Assembly (NCBI GenBank): GCA_947626265.1
Contig: CANQRM010000010.1
Span: 1 to 64,000, forward strand
Origin: an uncultured Oscillospiraceae bacterium
Lineage (GTDB): Bacteria > Bacillota > Clostridia > Oscillospirales > Oscillospiraceae
Reading direction: 5' to 3'
DNA: 64,000 bases
In this document: positions 25,045-41,466 of the stretch, one piece after another
Layout: the number at the start of each line of letters is the position of its first letter
How positions within the stretch are numbered: position 1 is the first letter of the stretch
Notes under the pieces: model-generated
The model's database searches: none
What the model saw: the letters and a program-made list of their open reading frames with translations, nothing else
What the model was told of the DNA's origin: nothing
Position numbers and translations under genes: made by a program

Positions 25045-25584
25045 ATGAACAAGCTCAAGCGGTTCGAGGACGAGCAGATCATCCTCACGGCCCGGTCCGG
25101 CTGGCGCAGCTATATCCTCCCCGCCTGCATGCTGGCGCTGTACGGCTTCTGGATATACGGGGCCCTGCAGACGGAAGGGGTGGACAGGCTTGTGCACCTC
25201 ATCGCCCTCATCGCGGTGGGGGTGGAGCTGGTACGCTTCTGCGCCCTGCGGCTGAAGGCCTTCCTGGTGCTCACGGACCAGCGGGTCTACGGGGAGACGG
25301 GCTTTCTCGTCATCCGCACCATGGAGGTGCCCCTGGACAAGGTGGGCGGCGTGTACGTACAGCAGAACCCCCTGGGCCGGCTCACCGGCCGGGGCACCGT
25401 GGCCATCAGCACGTCGGGCAGCCTCTTTGAATTCGACCACATCCCCGACGCCATCCATGTCAGGGACGCTCTCATGGAGCAGGTGGACCGGGTCCAGTCG
25501 GAGCTGGACCGGCAGCGGGACGCGGACGCGGCCCGCGCCGCCGCCCGCATCCGGGGCATGCACCATAGGCGATTGAGGGGATAG
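25045..25584 (+). CDS. Bacterial PH-domain membrane protein
   Basis: A 179-residue protein with two adjacent hydrophobic segments (about 20-60) followed by a bacterial PH (YdbS-like) domain: FLVLTDQRVYGETGF, TMEVPLDKVGGVYVQQNPLG and GTVAISTSG. The C-terminal end is a charged helix. The start lies eight bases after the upstream stop. The function of such membrane-tethered PH proteins is mostly unknown. Confidence 0.75.
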   Translation: MNKLKRFEDEQIILTARSGWRSYILPACMLALYGFWIYGALQTEGVDRLVHLIALIAVGVELVRFCALRLKAFLVLTDQRVYGETGFLVIRTMEVPLDKVGGVYVQQNPLGRLTGRGTVAISTSGSLFEFDHIPDAIHVRDALMEQVDRVQSELDRQRDADAARAAARIRGMHHRRLRG

Positions 25585-25591
25585 GCAAAGC

Positions 25592-25668
25592 GCGGCCTGG
25601 CCCGACAGGGCCCCTCCCACTAAAGTTCGCTTCGCTCACCGAGCGTGTGCGGGGCACTGCCGGTTCCA
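25592..25668. repeat. Dispersed repeat B, copy 1
   Basis: About 75 bases closely matching 45851-45925 in the same orientation, with only a handful of differences. It is intergenic, GC-rich, and contains a small CGCTCACCGAGCG hairpin. Confidence 0.75.
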
Positions 25669-25690
25669 GCCGTGCGTCGGAACACAAAAA

Positions 25691-25722
25691 AGAGAGACGC
25701 TTCAGGAAGCGTCTCTCTTTTC
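25691..25722. terminator. Bidirectional terminator
   Basis: A 13-bp perfect stem (25691-25703 with 25706-25718) containing GAGACGCTTC, with T runs on both strands, between the converging PH-domain and membrane-protein genes. Confidence 0.9.
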
Positions 25723-25725
25723 GCG

Positions 25726-26985
25726 TCATGTGCTCTGCTCTCCGGCGGGTGCCGGCGGGGCGGGGGAGGGGGCCTCCGGCGCGTTTCTCATGCTCATAGC
25801 GGTGTAGATGAGCACCAGCGCCAAGGCGAACACGTTGGCGATAGCCCCATACCGCATGGGCAGCAGGTAGCGCATTTTGAGGTACGCGTGGTACCCCAGC
25901 AGGGAACCGAAGCTGACGCACAATGCTGCCGGGGTGAATACCGGCGACGACACCGCCAGCACCACCGTCAGGATGTCCGCCACGAAGAAATAGCGGTCGT
26001 GCATGTGGGGCAGGAAGAAGGGCACCCCCAGGCAGAACAGCAGCGCCGCCCCGAAGAGGGTCTTATTGTTGAGGCTCTTGAGCCGGATGACCAGCCAGAC
26101 ATAGATGCCGCTGCAGAAGAAGAATGTGAGCACCACGCCCACCCGGGCCGCGGCGGCGTTTGTCATGGCGCTGAAGTCGAACAGGGAATAGAGGCTGGAG
26201 GCGTTGTAGTTGAGCCCGTCGCCGATGGTGCCGGTGTTCCGGACGTACAATGTCAGCAGCTCCCAGAAGCCCCGGCCGGCGAACACGGCGGGGAGGATGG
26301 TGGCAATGTACACCGCCGGGAAGATGAAGATGTGCTTTACCTTGATGCGGCCGGAGACAAGAAAGAGAAAGTATACCGGCAGCAGGAAGATGCCCTGGAG
26401 CTTGAAGGATACCGATATGGCCGCCATGGCTACGGAAAGGCCGGGCCTTTCGTCCAGCGCCAGGTATACCGCCAGCACCGCGAAGGCGGCGTAGATGCAG
26501 TCGCACTGGCCCCAGAGGGCGCCGTTCAATACCACCGAGGGCAGCCACAGCACCAGCATGAACGCGATGGCTTTCCGGTTGGGGTCGCCCCTGGTGAGCA
26601 CGCCCACCAGTTTCATGGCGCCCCAGGCCAGCACCACGTCGAAGAAGATGCTCAGGACCTTCACGAGATAGAGGTCATAGACATTGGTGATGGAGATGAG
26701 GGAGAGGAAGTAGAGGTAGGGGACGTTGTAGTTGCAGCTCCAAATCTCCTGGCCCAGGCCCTTCCAGGGCGCCGCGTCCCGCAATGCCTGTATCCAGACC
26801 CGAAGCCAGTCCTGATAGTCCAGCGTCTCATAGGGCAGCACGCAATAGCGCAGCACGAAGGCCAGCGGCACCAGCGTCAGCGCCAGGATGCGCCGGGTCT
26901 TGTCTTTCAAAAGCCCCTCCCGCCACAGCAGCCACAGGGCGAAGAGCAGTTCAAAATACAGCAGAATGGTGGCCCAGTAATTCAA
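25726..26985 (-). CDS. Polytopic GT-C-type glycosyltransferase-like membrane protein
   Basis: A 419-residue protein with roughly ten membrane segments. The acidic loop motif YETLDYQDW after the first segments, NGALWGQCDCIYAAF, and LPHMHDRYFF resemble GT-C fold mannosyl/glucosyltransferases that use polyprenyl-phosphate sugars. The C terminus is a Pro/Ala-rich tail. It is monocistronic and divergent from rpoB. Donor and acceptor are unknown. Confidence 0.7.
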   Translation of the reverse strand: MNYWATILLYFELLFALWLLWREGLLKDKTRRILALTLVPLAFVLRYCVLPYETLDYQDWLRVWIQALRDAAPWKGLGQEIWSCNYNVPYLYFLSLISITNVYDLYLVKVLSIFFDVVLAWGAMKLVGVLTRGDPNRKAIAFMLVLWLPSVVLNGALWGQCDCIYAAFAVLAVYLALDERPGLSVAMAAISVSFKLQGIFLLPVYFLFLVSGRIKVKHIFIFPAVYIATILPAVFAGRGFWELLTLYVRNTGTIGDGLNYNASSLYSLFDFSAMTNAAAARVGVVLTFFFCSGIYVWLVIRLKSLNNKTLFGAALLFCLGVPFFLPHMHDRYFFVADILTVVLAVSSPVFTPAALCVSFGSLLGYHAYLKMRYLLPMRYGAIANVFALALVLIYTAMSMRNAPEAPSPAPPAPAGEQST

Positions 26986-27051
26986 GGGATAGCCTCCTTA
27001 CAGGAAAAAAGCGGCGGATGGACCGCCGCGGAAAAGTTCATAAAATTTGTC

Positions 27052-27229
27052 TTGACAGCCAAGAGAGGAAAATGATAGAATAATGTGCTATGCTCAAAAG
27101 GATGGGCCTTGTCCCCCATCCTCATCGTCTTCATTTTACCACATCCACAGAAAAAATCAAGGCGAAAGACAAATTTTGTAACAACATACCCTGGCGTATC
27201 ATCATATACCGAAGGAGTGATCGAAACAC
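27052..27229 (+). promoter_or_regulatory. rpoB promoter and leader
   Basis: TTGACA (27052-27057) and TAGAAT (27076-27081), 18 bases apart, begin a leader of about 145 bases. A hairpin GGATGGG (27100-27106) with CCCATCC (27115-27121) lies at its start. The length suggests post-transcriptional control, but I recognise no known leader. A separate hairpin with GCGGCGG/CCGCCGC arms lies upstream at about 27010-27029. Confidence 0.6.
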
Positions 27230-34761
<7,532 letters not shown>

Positions 34762-34784
34762 GGTCACGACAAAACACAGCAAAA

Positions 34785-34815
34785 CGCCCCCATCCGGCCG
34801 GATGGGGGCGCTTCT
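34785..34815. terminator. rpoBC terminator, bidirectional
   Basis: 13-bp perfect arms (34785-34797 and 34798-34810) containing CCCCCATCCGG, with T-rich bases after, and A-rich bases on the other side for the converging gene. Confidence 0.85.
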
Positions 34816-34825
34816 TACAGAGATT

Positions 34826-35389
34826 TTATTTCAGCTTCTCGTCGTAGACGGCGCGGCTGCCGCCGATGAACTTGGGTCTGGTGCGGGCGGCCAGGACCAT
34901 GGCCTGGCCGATGGTGTTCTGCTCAAGCTGCACCGGTACCGCCACCTCCCTGAGGTGCATGCCGATGAGCACGCCGCCGATGTCCAGGCCGGCGTCGGCC
35001 CGGATGTGCTCCACCGCCACGGGGGAGGGCAGGCACCGGTAGGCCGCCGTGGCGAAGCTGCCGCCGGCTTTGGGCTGGGGCACCACGTTCACGATGTCCG
35101 CGTCCTCCGGCAGAGCCTTGGCCTCGGTGATGATGGCCCGGTTCAGGTGCTCGCAGCACTGAGCCGCGAGGTAGATGCCCCGGGAGTAGAGGGCCATGCG
35201 TATGCCCTCGAAGACGGCCTGACCCACCTCCGGGGCGGAGGCGCTGCCGATGAGATGACCCGCGATGGCGCTGGTGCTGCACCCCACCACCACGATCTGG
35301 CCCCGGCGCAGGCCGGCCTTCTGCACCAGCTCCTCCGCCGCGGCCTCCGCCTGGCCGCGGAGCTGCTCCAACCGCTCCAATTCCGTCAT
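34826..35389 (-). CDS. TIGR01440/DUF436 family protein (YwlG-like)
   Basis: A 187-residue cytoplasmic protein of the conserved Firmicutes TIGR01440 family, function unknown. Recognised by VVVGCSTSAIAGHLIGSAS, QCCEHLNRA and VVPQPKAGGSFATAAY. ATG 35389 has an AAAGGAG site; a longer frame from 35476 overlaps the promoter. In other Firmicutes the gene often lies near rpiB or glyA, not seen here. Confidence 0.85.
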   Translation of the reverse strand: MTELERLEQLRGQAEAAAEELVQKAGLRRGQIVVVGCSTSAIAGHLIGSASAPEVGQAVFEGIRMALYSRGIYLAAQCCEHLNRAIITEAKALPEDADIVNVVPQPKAGGSFATAAYRCLPSPVAVEHIRADAGLDIGGVLIGMHLREVAVPVQLEQNTIGQAMVLAARTRPKFIGGSRAVYDEKLK

Positions 35390-35447
35390 AGGTATCTCCT
35401 TTCCCGCGCCCGCGGACGCGAATCCCTCTCTCATCGTTATTTCCGCT

Positions 35448-35476
35448 ATTATATCGTAGCACGATTTAAAACGCAA
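35448..35476 (-). promoter_or_regulatory. Promoter of TIGR01440 gene
   Basis: On the minus strand TTGCGT (35476-35471) and TATAAT (35453-35448) are 17 bases apart. It is divergent from the rpmH promoter 25 bases away. Confidence 0.65.
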
Positions 35477-35501
35477 GAGAAAATCCAGAGAGATTTTCTG
35501 G

Positions 35502-35530
35502 TTGACACCGGATATATTTTTTTATATAAT
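35502..35530 (+). promoter_or_regulatory. rpmH promoter
   Basis: Consensus TTGACA (35502-35507) and TATAAT (35525-35530) with 17-base spacing, expected to be very strong, as suits a ribosomal protein operon. Confidence 0.85.
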
Positions 35531-35598
35531 GGTACAGTTGCCAACTACGGCGGACTTTTCCGCTGTTGAGTAATACGAACAGAAAGGAAACGAAGAAA

Positions 35599-35733
35599 AT
35601 GCTGAGAACCTATCAGCCCAAGAAGCGCCATGCCCAGAAGGAGCACGGCTTCCGCAAGCGCATGTCCACCCGCAACGGCCGGAAGGTCCTGTCCGCCCGC
35701 CGCGCCAAGGGCCGCAAGAAGCTGAGCTACTGA
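35599..35733 (+). CDS. rpmH: Ribosomal protein L34
   Basis: A 44-residue basic protein of the large ribosomal subunit with the invariant pattern [19 protein letters not shown], then [18 protein letters not shown]. Ribosome-binding site AGAAAGGAAA. First gene of rpmH-rnpA-yidD-yidC-jag. dnaA is not upstream, so the usual origin-proximal dnaA/rpmH arrangement is not visible here. Confidence 0.97.
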   Translation: MLRTYQPKKRHAQKEHGFRKRMSTRNGRKVLSARRAKGRKKLSY

Positions 35734-35762
35734 TACCGCAGGGGGAGACGGGGCAGAGGACC

Positions 35763-36098
35763 ATGCGCTTCACTTCCTCCCTGAAAACGAACCGTGACTT
35801 TCACCGCGTCTACCGCAAGGGCGTCAGCGCCGTGCGGCCCTGCCTGGTGGTGTACGCCCGCCGCAACGGCGGCAATGCCAACCGCCTGGGCTTCACCGTG
35901 ACGGCGAAGGTGGGAAAGGCCCACACGCGCAATAAGGTGCGCCGCCGCCTGCGGGAGATATACCGCCTGAACGAGGCTGCCATCCGCCCGGGCTATGACC
36001 TGGTGGTGGTGGCCCGCACACGGGCGGCCAGCGCGGCATACGGAAGGCTGGAGGCGGAATTCATGTCCGCGAGCAAAGAGCTGGGGGCGGCGCAATGA
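35763..36098 (+). CDS. rnpA: Ribonuclease P protein component
   Basis: A 111-residue protein cofactor of RNase P, which trims the 5' end of pre-tRNAs. Shows the family layout [15 protein letters not shown] and the RNR-like basic motif [14 protein letters not shown] near residues 60-75. It overlaps yidD by four bases. Confidence 0.95.
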   Translation: MRFTSSLKTNRDFHRVYRKGVSAVRPCLVVYARRNGGNANRLGFTVTAKVGKAHTRNKVRRRLREIYRLNEAAIRPGYDLVVVARTRAASAAYGRLEAEFMSASKELGAAQ

Positions 36099-36313
36099 AG
36101 CGTCTGCTGCTGGCTATCATCCGTTTTTACCGAAAGCACATATCCCCCTACACAAAGCCCAGCTGCCGGTTCATCCCCACCTGCAGCCAGTACGCCCTGA
36201 CCGCCATCGAGCGGTATGGGGCGTGGAAGGGCGGATGGCTGGCGCTCAAGCGCATATGCCGCTGCCACCCCTTCCACAGGGGAGAACACGATTTTTACGA
36301 CCCTGTACCGTAA
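36095..36313 (+). CDS. yidD: Membrane protein insertion efficiency factor YidD
   Basis: A 72-residue protein of the YidD family: [18 protein letters not shown], then [15 protein letters not shown] and [10 protein letters not shown]. It assists YidC-mediated membrane insertion at the inner face of the membrane. Overlaps rnpA and lies 15 bases before yidC. Confidence 0.95.
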   Translation: MKRLLLAIIRFYRKHISPYTKPSCRFIPTCSQYALTAIERYGAWKGGWLALKRICRCHPFHRGEHDFYDPVP

Positions 36314-36328
36314 AATTAGGAGACGAAT

Positions 36329-37753
36329 ATGTTACAAGCTATCGCGAAGCCCTTTGGCGCTCTGATGCTTTGGCTTTACAACCTGGTGGGCAACTACGGC
36401 GTGGCCGTCATCCTGTTCGCCCTGGTGGTAAAGCTCATCATGCTACCCTTCCAGCTGAAGAGCAAGAAGAGCATGATGCGCATGAGCCGCATGACCCCCC
36501 GGCTGAAGGAGCTGGAGAAGAAATACGGCAACGACCAGCAGCGCTATCAGCAGGAGATGGCCAAGCTCTATAAGGAGGAGGGCGTCAACCCCATGGGCGG
36601 CTGCCTGTGGACGCTGCTGCCGTTCCCCATCCTGATCGCCCTGTACAACGCCATCCGCTACCCCCTGACCATCATGATGGGCGTCCCGGCGGAGCAGCTG
36701 GCGGAGGGCGGCGCCATCTTCCAGAAGCTGGCCAGCCTGGGCTATCAGACCGCCGCGGGCCGCAGCCAGTTCTACGACCAGATCTTCCAGTCCAAGTTCA
36801 TCACCGAGCACTTTGACGCCTTCGCGGGCCTGTCGGACAAGCTCCAGGAGCTGAGCTACAAGTTCCTGGGCCTGGACCTGAGCCAGACCCCCAGCTTCGC
36901 CTTCTGGCGCTGGGATTTCAGCGACGCGTCCGTGTGGCTGCCCGCCTTCGGGCTGTTCCTCATCCCCGTGCTGTCGGCGCTTTTGAGCTGGCTCTCCATG
37001 AAGGCCGCCAACGCCGGCACCCCCCAGACCGCCCAGCAGCAGGGCTCCATGAAGACCATGAATCTTATCATGCCCCTCATGAGCCTCTATATCTGCTTCA
37101 CCATGCCCGGCGTCATGGGCATCTACTGGATCGCCCAGAGCGTGTTCGCCATGGCCCAGGATATCATCCTGAACAAGATCTACAACAAACAGCTGGACAT
37201 CGAGGACGCGGACCGCATCGAGCGGGAGAAGGCCCGGGAGGCCGAGCTGGAGGCCAAGCGCCAGGAGACCGAGCGCCTGAAGGCCGAGGGCGCCACCGTG
37301 GAGAACCGCAACACCTCCAAAAAGAACAAGAAGGCCGTCGCCGCCCAGAAGGAAGTGGAGAGAAAGGCCGCCGAGGCCCGCGCCGCCCGTCTGGCCAAGA
37401 AGGGCCTGAGCGAGGAGGATATCCCCGCCTCCCAGGTGGGAGACCGGCGCTATGCCCGCGGCCGGGCCTATGTGCCTGACCGTTACACCAACCCCGATGA
37501 GGCGGAGGCGAAGACGGCCGCCGCCGCGGCGGAGAGCGAGGCCTACGTGGCCCCCGAGGAGACGGAGACCCTTGTTGAGGAGACCGCCGCCGTGGAGCCA
37601 GAGACCGCCGCGCTGCCGGAGACAGCGGAGGAGACCGCCCCCGAGGCCGAAGAGGCCCCTGCGGCGGAGACCAATGATGATACCGAGCCCGAGGCGCCTG
37701 TGACGGAGGAGGAGACCGCCCAGGCCCAGGATAGTACGGAGGAAGAAAAATAA
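36329..37753 (+). CDS. yidC: Membrane insertase YidC/Oxa1
   Basis: A 474-residue insertase with the conserved five-helix Oxa1 core (about 1-290): N-terminal helix, the basic loop PFQLKSKKSMMRM, NPMGGCLWTLLPFPILIALY, and the last helices MNLIMPLMSLYICFTMPGVM. No lipobox or long signal peptide is seen. The last 170 residues form a charged coil that turns into an Ala/Glu/Thr-rich acidic tail. Such extensions can contact ribosomes, but an acidic tail is atypical for that. Confidence 0.95.
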   Translation: MLQAIAKPFGALMLWLYNLVGNYGVAVILFALVVKLIMLPFQLKSKKSMMRMSRMTPRLKELEKKYGNDQQRYQQEMAKLYKEEGVNPMGGCLWTLLPFPILIALYNAIRYPLTIMMGVPAEQLAEGGAIFQKLASLGYQTAAGRSQFYDQIFQSKFITEHFDAFAGLSDKLQELSYKFLGLDLSQTPSFAFWRWDFSDASVWLPAFGLFLIPVLSALLSWLSMKAANAGTPQTAQQQGSMKTMNLIMPLMSLYICFTMPGVMGIYWIAQSVFAMAQDIILNKIYNKQLDIEDADRIEREKAREAELEAKRQETERLKAEGATVENRNTSKKNKKAVAAQKEVERKAAEARAARLAKKGLSEEDIPASQVGDRRYARGRAYVPDRYTNPDEAEAKTAAAAAESEAYVAPEETETLVEETAAVEPETAALPETAEETAPEAEEAPAAETNDDTEPEAPVTEEETAQAQDSTEEEK

Positions 37754-37755
37754 TC

Positions 37756-38616
37756 ATGCAAAAATCTGTTGAATTTCGCGGCAAGACGACGGACGACGCC
37801 CTGGCGGCCGGCTTGAAGCAGCTGGGCCTGGAGCGGGACGACGTCTCCGTGGAGATCGTGGAGCGGGGCAAGAAGGGCGTGTTCGGCATCGGCGCCGTGG
37901 ACGCCGTCGTCCGCATCACCTATGAGGGCCCCGGCGAGGAGCCGGAAGCCCCCGCCCCCAAGCCGGTGAGCAAACCTGCCCCGGCCCCCAAACCCGCGCC
38001 CGCGCCTAAGGCCGAGCAGCCCAGGCCCGCGCCTGCCCCTAAAATGGAGCAGCCCAAGCCGGCCCCGACCCCTGTGAAGCCGGCGGCCCCCAAGACCCCG
38101 CTTCCCAAGGCGGAGGGCAGCCAGGCGGAGCGCACGGAGCAGTTTTTGACCGGCCTTTTGGAGCGCATGGGCGTGGAGGCCCAGATGGAGATCAGCCCCC
38201 GGGAGGGCGGCGGTCTGGACGTGCAGCTCAGCGGCAGCGGCATCGGCGCCGTGATAGGCCGCCGGGGCGAGACCCTGGACGCCATCCAGCACCTGACCAA
38301 CTACGCCGTCAACCGGGGCAGCGACAAGAAGGACCATATCAATGTGGACGCGGAGCACTACCGGGCCAAGCGGGAGGAATCCCTGGTCCATCTGGCGGAG
38401 AAGATGGCCGCCAAGGCCGTGAAGTACAAGCGCTCCATGGCCCTGGAGCCCATGAACTCCTATGAGCGCCACGTGATCCACACCGCCCTGCAGGACTATG
38501 AGGGCGTCACCACCAGCTCCATCGGCACGGAGCCCAACCGCCGCGTGGTGGTCTCCTACGTCCGGCCCGAGCCGGAGAAGAAACAAACCAACTCCGGCTA
38601 CAAAGAATGGTGCTGA
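37756..38616 (+). CDS. jag: RNA-binding protein Jag/KhpB
   Basis: A 286-residue cytoplasmic RNA-binding protein with three domains: Jag-N (about 1-55, with GKKGVFGIG), a Pro/Ala/Lys-rich linker (60-115), a KH domain (GAVIGRRGETLDAIQHL, about 155-210) and a C-terminal R3H domain (MNSYERHVIHTAL). It starts two bases after yidC, the standard partnership. A terminator follows; mnmE, mnmG and rsmG are absent here. Confidence 0.95.
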   Translation: MQKSVEFRGKTTDDALAAGLKQLGLERDDVSVEIVERGKKGVFGIGAVDAVVRITYEGPGEEPEAPAPKPVSKPAPAPKPAPAPKAEQPRPAPAPKMEQPKPAPTPVKPAAPKTPLPKAEGSQAERTEQFLTGLLERMGVEAQMEISPREGGGLDVQLSGSGIGAVIGRRGETLDAIQHLTNYAVNRGSDKKDHINVDAEHYRAKREESLVHLAEKMAAKAVKYKRSMALEPMNSYERHVIHTALQDYEGVTTSSIGTEPNRRVVVSYVRPEPEKKQTNSGYKEWC

Positions 38617-38625
38617 AATAATGAG

Positions 38626-38656
38626 GATGGGACGGTGAGCGCCGTCCCATCTTTTT
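38626..38656 (+). terminator. Terminator of the rpmH-jag operon
   Basis: GATGGGACGG (38626-38635) pairs with CCGTCCCATC (38642-38651), followed by TTTTT. Confidence 0.9.
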
Positions 38657-38673
38657 GAAAGGAGGTCCGGTCC

Positions 38674-40134
38674 ATGGTGCTGTCCAGCGCGATATTCCTC
38701 TTTGCCTTTTTCCCGGTGGTGTTCGCCCTGTATCACCTTGTGCCGGGCGTGAGGGGCAAAAACGCCGTCCTGGCGGTGTTCAGCCTTCTGTTTTACTGCT
38801 TCGGGCGGCTCACGTACCTGCCGCTGCTGGTATGCTCCATACTCCTTAACTGGGGCGCCGGGCGGCTGCTGGGAAGGCTTCAGGATAAGCGCGCCCGCCG
38901 GGCGGTGGGCGTCACGGCGGTGGCCCTGGACATAGGGGTCATGGGCCTATTTAAGTACCTCGATTTTCTCATCGCCAACCTGAACGCCCTGCTGGGAACA
39001 AGCATCCCCCTCGCGGGCATACCCCTGCCTCTGGGCATATCCTTCTTTACCTTCACCGCCGTGAGCTACGTGGTGGAGGTGTGGCGAAAGCCCGCCAATA
39101 TGGCGCGGAGCCTCTTAGACGTGACGGTGTATATCTCCTTCTTCCCGGCCATCGTGTCCGGGCCCATCATGCCCTGGAAGATGGCCGCGCCCCAGCTGCG
39201 GGAGCGGACGTGCTCCGCCGAGAAGACGGCCCGGGGCATCCGCCGGTTTTTGGTGGGCATGGCCAAAAAGATGCTCATCGCGGACATCGTGGGCCGGATG
39301 GTGGACGGGATATACGCCGGTTCCACTCTGGACGCGCGCTTGGCGTGGCTGGGCGCCATAGGCTACGCCGTGCAGATCCTCTTTGATTTTGCCGGGTACA
39401 CCGACATGGCCATCGGCGCGGGCCAGGTCTTTGGCTTCACATTGCCTGAGAACTTCGACCGACCCTACCGGGCCCTCGGCCTCACCGACTTCTGGAAGCG
39501 GTGGCACATGAGCCTCACCGGGTGGTTTCGGAACTACGTCTATATGCCCATCGTCATGTCGAAGCCTCAGCAGCGGCTTTATAAGCGCTGGGCGGCCAAA
39601 TACGGCCGGCCCAAGGCCAATAAGCTCTCCATATTGCTGCCTATGGCAGTGGTGTGGCTGCTGACGGGTCTCTGGCACGGCGCGGCGTGGCACTATGTGA
39701 TCTGGGGCCTGTGGCACGGTCTCTTCTGCGCCCTGGAGGGGCTGGGCCTCATCCGCACCAAGGGTCTTGAAAAGTCCGCGGGCGGCAGGTTCCTCCTGCG
39801 GGTATATACCCTGCTGGTGGTGCTGGTAGGCGTGGTGCTCTTCCGGGCGGAGAGCATGGCCCAGGCGGGGCGGATGCTGGCCGCCATGGTCACGGGCTGG
39901 ACCTTCCTGCCGGAGGGGACACTGGCGTTGCAGTTGCTCTGTACACCTCTGACAGTATTTGTGCTCTTCCTGGGCGCGGCCCTCAGCCTGCTGCCGGAGG
40001 GGCCCGGCAAGAAGTTGGGCGCGATGAAGTGGATGGAGCCGGTGGGGTATGCGCTCTGCCTGGGGCTTGGCGTGCTGTGCGTCATGGCTATGGCCCAGAG
40101 CGGATTCCAGCCCTTCATCTACCTGCAGTTTTAA
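38674..40134 (+). CDS. MBOAT O-acyltransferase (AlgI-like)
   Basis: A 486-residue membrane protein with about 11 hydrophobic segments. It has the MBOAT landmarks of alginate and peptidoglycan O-acetylation proteins: SFFTFTAVSYVVEVWR, FPAIVSGPIM, LTDFWKRWHMSLTGWFRNYV and catalytic His in LLTGLWHGAAWHYV. It would move acetyl groups across the membrane to a surface polymer. GGAGGT site at the start. The downstream AlgJ/AlgX-like gene begins 11 bases after its stop. Confidence 0.92.
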   Translation: MVLSSAIFLFAFFPVVFALYHLVPGVRGKNAVLAVFSLLFYCFGRLTYLPLLVCSILLNWGAGRLLGRLQDKRARRAVGVTAVALDIGVMGLFKYLDFLIANLNALLGTSIPLAGIPLPLGISFFTFTAVSYVVEVWRKPANMARSLLDVTVYISFFPAIVSGPIMPWKMAAPQLRERTCSAEKTARGIRRFLVGMAKKMLIADIVGRMVDGIYAGSTLDARLAWLGAIGYAVQILFDFAGYTDMAIGAGQVFGFTLPENFDRPYRALGLTDFWKRWHMSLTGWFRNYVYMPIVMSKPQQRLYKRWAAKYGRPKANKLSILLPMAVVWLLTGLWHGAAWHYVIWGLWHGLFCALEGLGLIRTKGLEKSAGGRFLLRVYTLLVVLVGVVLFRAESMAQAGRMLAAMVTGWTFLPEGTLALQLLCTPLTVFVLFLGAALSLLPEGPGKKLGAMKWMEPVGYALCLGLGVLCVMAMAQSGFQPFIYLQF

Positions 40135-40145
40135 GGGGGTGCGGG

Positions 40146-41465
40146 ATGAAAAAGATCGGCTATATCCTCTTCACCGCGGTCTTTTTCCTGACCTGCCTCA
40201 TCCCCGGTGTCGGCATGCTCATCGCGGGCCCCGCCCCGGCGGCGGCCAACGAGCTGCCCGTGGCGAGGCCCTCCCTCACGAATGCGGACGGGTCCTTCAA
40301 CACCCAGTACCTCTCCCAGTGGCAGACCTATATGGCCAACGGTTTTTACCTGCGGCTGGAGGGCATCACCGCCTGGGATAGCCTCGCGGCAAAGCTCTTT
40401 CACACCTCCCCCAACGACGACGTGCTCATAGGCCCCGACGGGTGGCTCTTCTACGGCGGAGCGGTAAACGATATCGCCGGGGCGGAGCAGATGACCGACC
40501 GGGAGATATGGTGCGCGGCTCACGGCCTCGCCCTCATGCAGGAGTACGCCCAGAGCCAGGGCGCGGAATTTATCTTCACCGTTCCCTGCGGGAAGTACAC
40601 CCTCTATCCGGAGCATGCCCCCGACTTCGTCACCGTGGCGGAGGGGAGCAACCGCACACGTCTGGAGGCAGCGCTGGCGGAACAGGGGACAAATTATGTA
40701 AACCTATATGACGTGTTCACGTCAGTGGACGAGGAACTCTACTGGCAGTATGACAGCCACTGGCACAGCCGGGGCGCGGCCCTGGCGGCGGACGCCATCC
40801 TGGCCGCGGCAGGCATGGAAACGGACTACTTCGCCGGGCCCTTTGCACCGGCGGCGGAGGGGCATAAGGGCGACTTGTACGACATGCTGTACCCCACGGG
40901 CACGGTGTTGGAGGACGATTACGCATGGCAGCCCGGGTTCACATTCTCGTATCTCTCCAACTTCCACTCGGCCGACGACATCTCCATTGAGACGGAGAAC
41001 GCCGGGGAAGAGGGGAGCCTTCTCATGTTCCGGGACTCCTCCGGCCGGAGCCTCTATCCCTACATGGCCCAGAGCTTCGGCCACGCCTTCTTCTCCCGGC
41101 AGAACAATTATAGACTTGATTATGTTAACCAATATGACGCCACCCTGGTGGTGGCTCAGCTCGCGGAGCGGACGCTTCCGTATCTATTGCAGTATCCGGC
41201 GGTGTACCCGGCCCCGGCGCGGGACGAGACTGTGCTGACGGGCGCGGCGGCGGTGGAGAGCGAGCTCACCGCTGAGGAGCCGGGCAAGACCATGGAAGGC
41301 TACTATAAGCTCACCGGCACCCTGCCGGAGACGGAAATGGACGCCTGTGTATACGTCCAGGCGGGCGGCACGGTCTATGAGGCCATCCCCAACGGGGGCA
41401 GCTTCACCCTGTGGCTGCCCCAAGACGTGGATTGGCAGAGCGCACAGGTATATGTGGGGGCGTAA
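40146..41465 (+). CDS. AlgJ/AlgX-like (DHHW) exported O-acetylation protein
   Basis: A 439-residue protein with an N-terminal signal anchor (about 1-30) and an SGNH-like extracellular domain: GPDGWLFYGG, FTVPCGKYTLYPE, the DSHWHSRGAALAADAI motif (Asp and His of the catalytic set) and FRDSSGRSLYPY (nucleophile Ser region). It pairs with the MBOAT protein to O-acetylate a cell-surface glycan. Start chosen at ATG 40146 after a GGGGGTG site. Confidence 0.85.
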   Translation: MKKIGYILFTAVFFLTCLIPGVGMLIAGPAPAAANELPVARPSLTNADGSFNTQYLSQWQTYMANGFYLRLEGITAWDSLAAKLFHTSPNDDVLIGPDGWLFYGGAVNDIAGAEQMTDREIWCAAHGLALMQEYAQSQGAEFIFTVPCGKYTLYPEHAPDFVTVAEGSNRTRLEAALAEQGTNYVNLYDVFTSVDEELYWQYDSHWHSRGAALAADAILAAAGMETDYFAGPFAPAAEGHKGDLYDMLYPTGTVLEDDYAWQPGFTFSYLSNFHSADDISIETENAGEEGSLLMFRDSSGRSLYPYMAQSFGHAFFSRQNNYRLDYVNQYDATLVVAQLAERTLPYLLQYPAVYPAPARDETVLTGAAAVESELTAEEPGKTMEGYYKLTGTLPETEMDACVYVQAGGTVYEAIPNGGSFTLWLPQDVDWQSAQVYVGA

Positions 41466-41466
41466 G

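Noticed and set aside
27082-27229. L10-type ribosomal protein leader before rpoB
   Set aside because: No rplJ follows and no kink-turn-like pattern was visible; only a simple hairpin.
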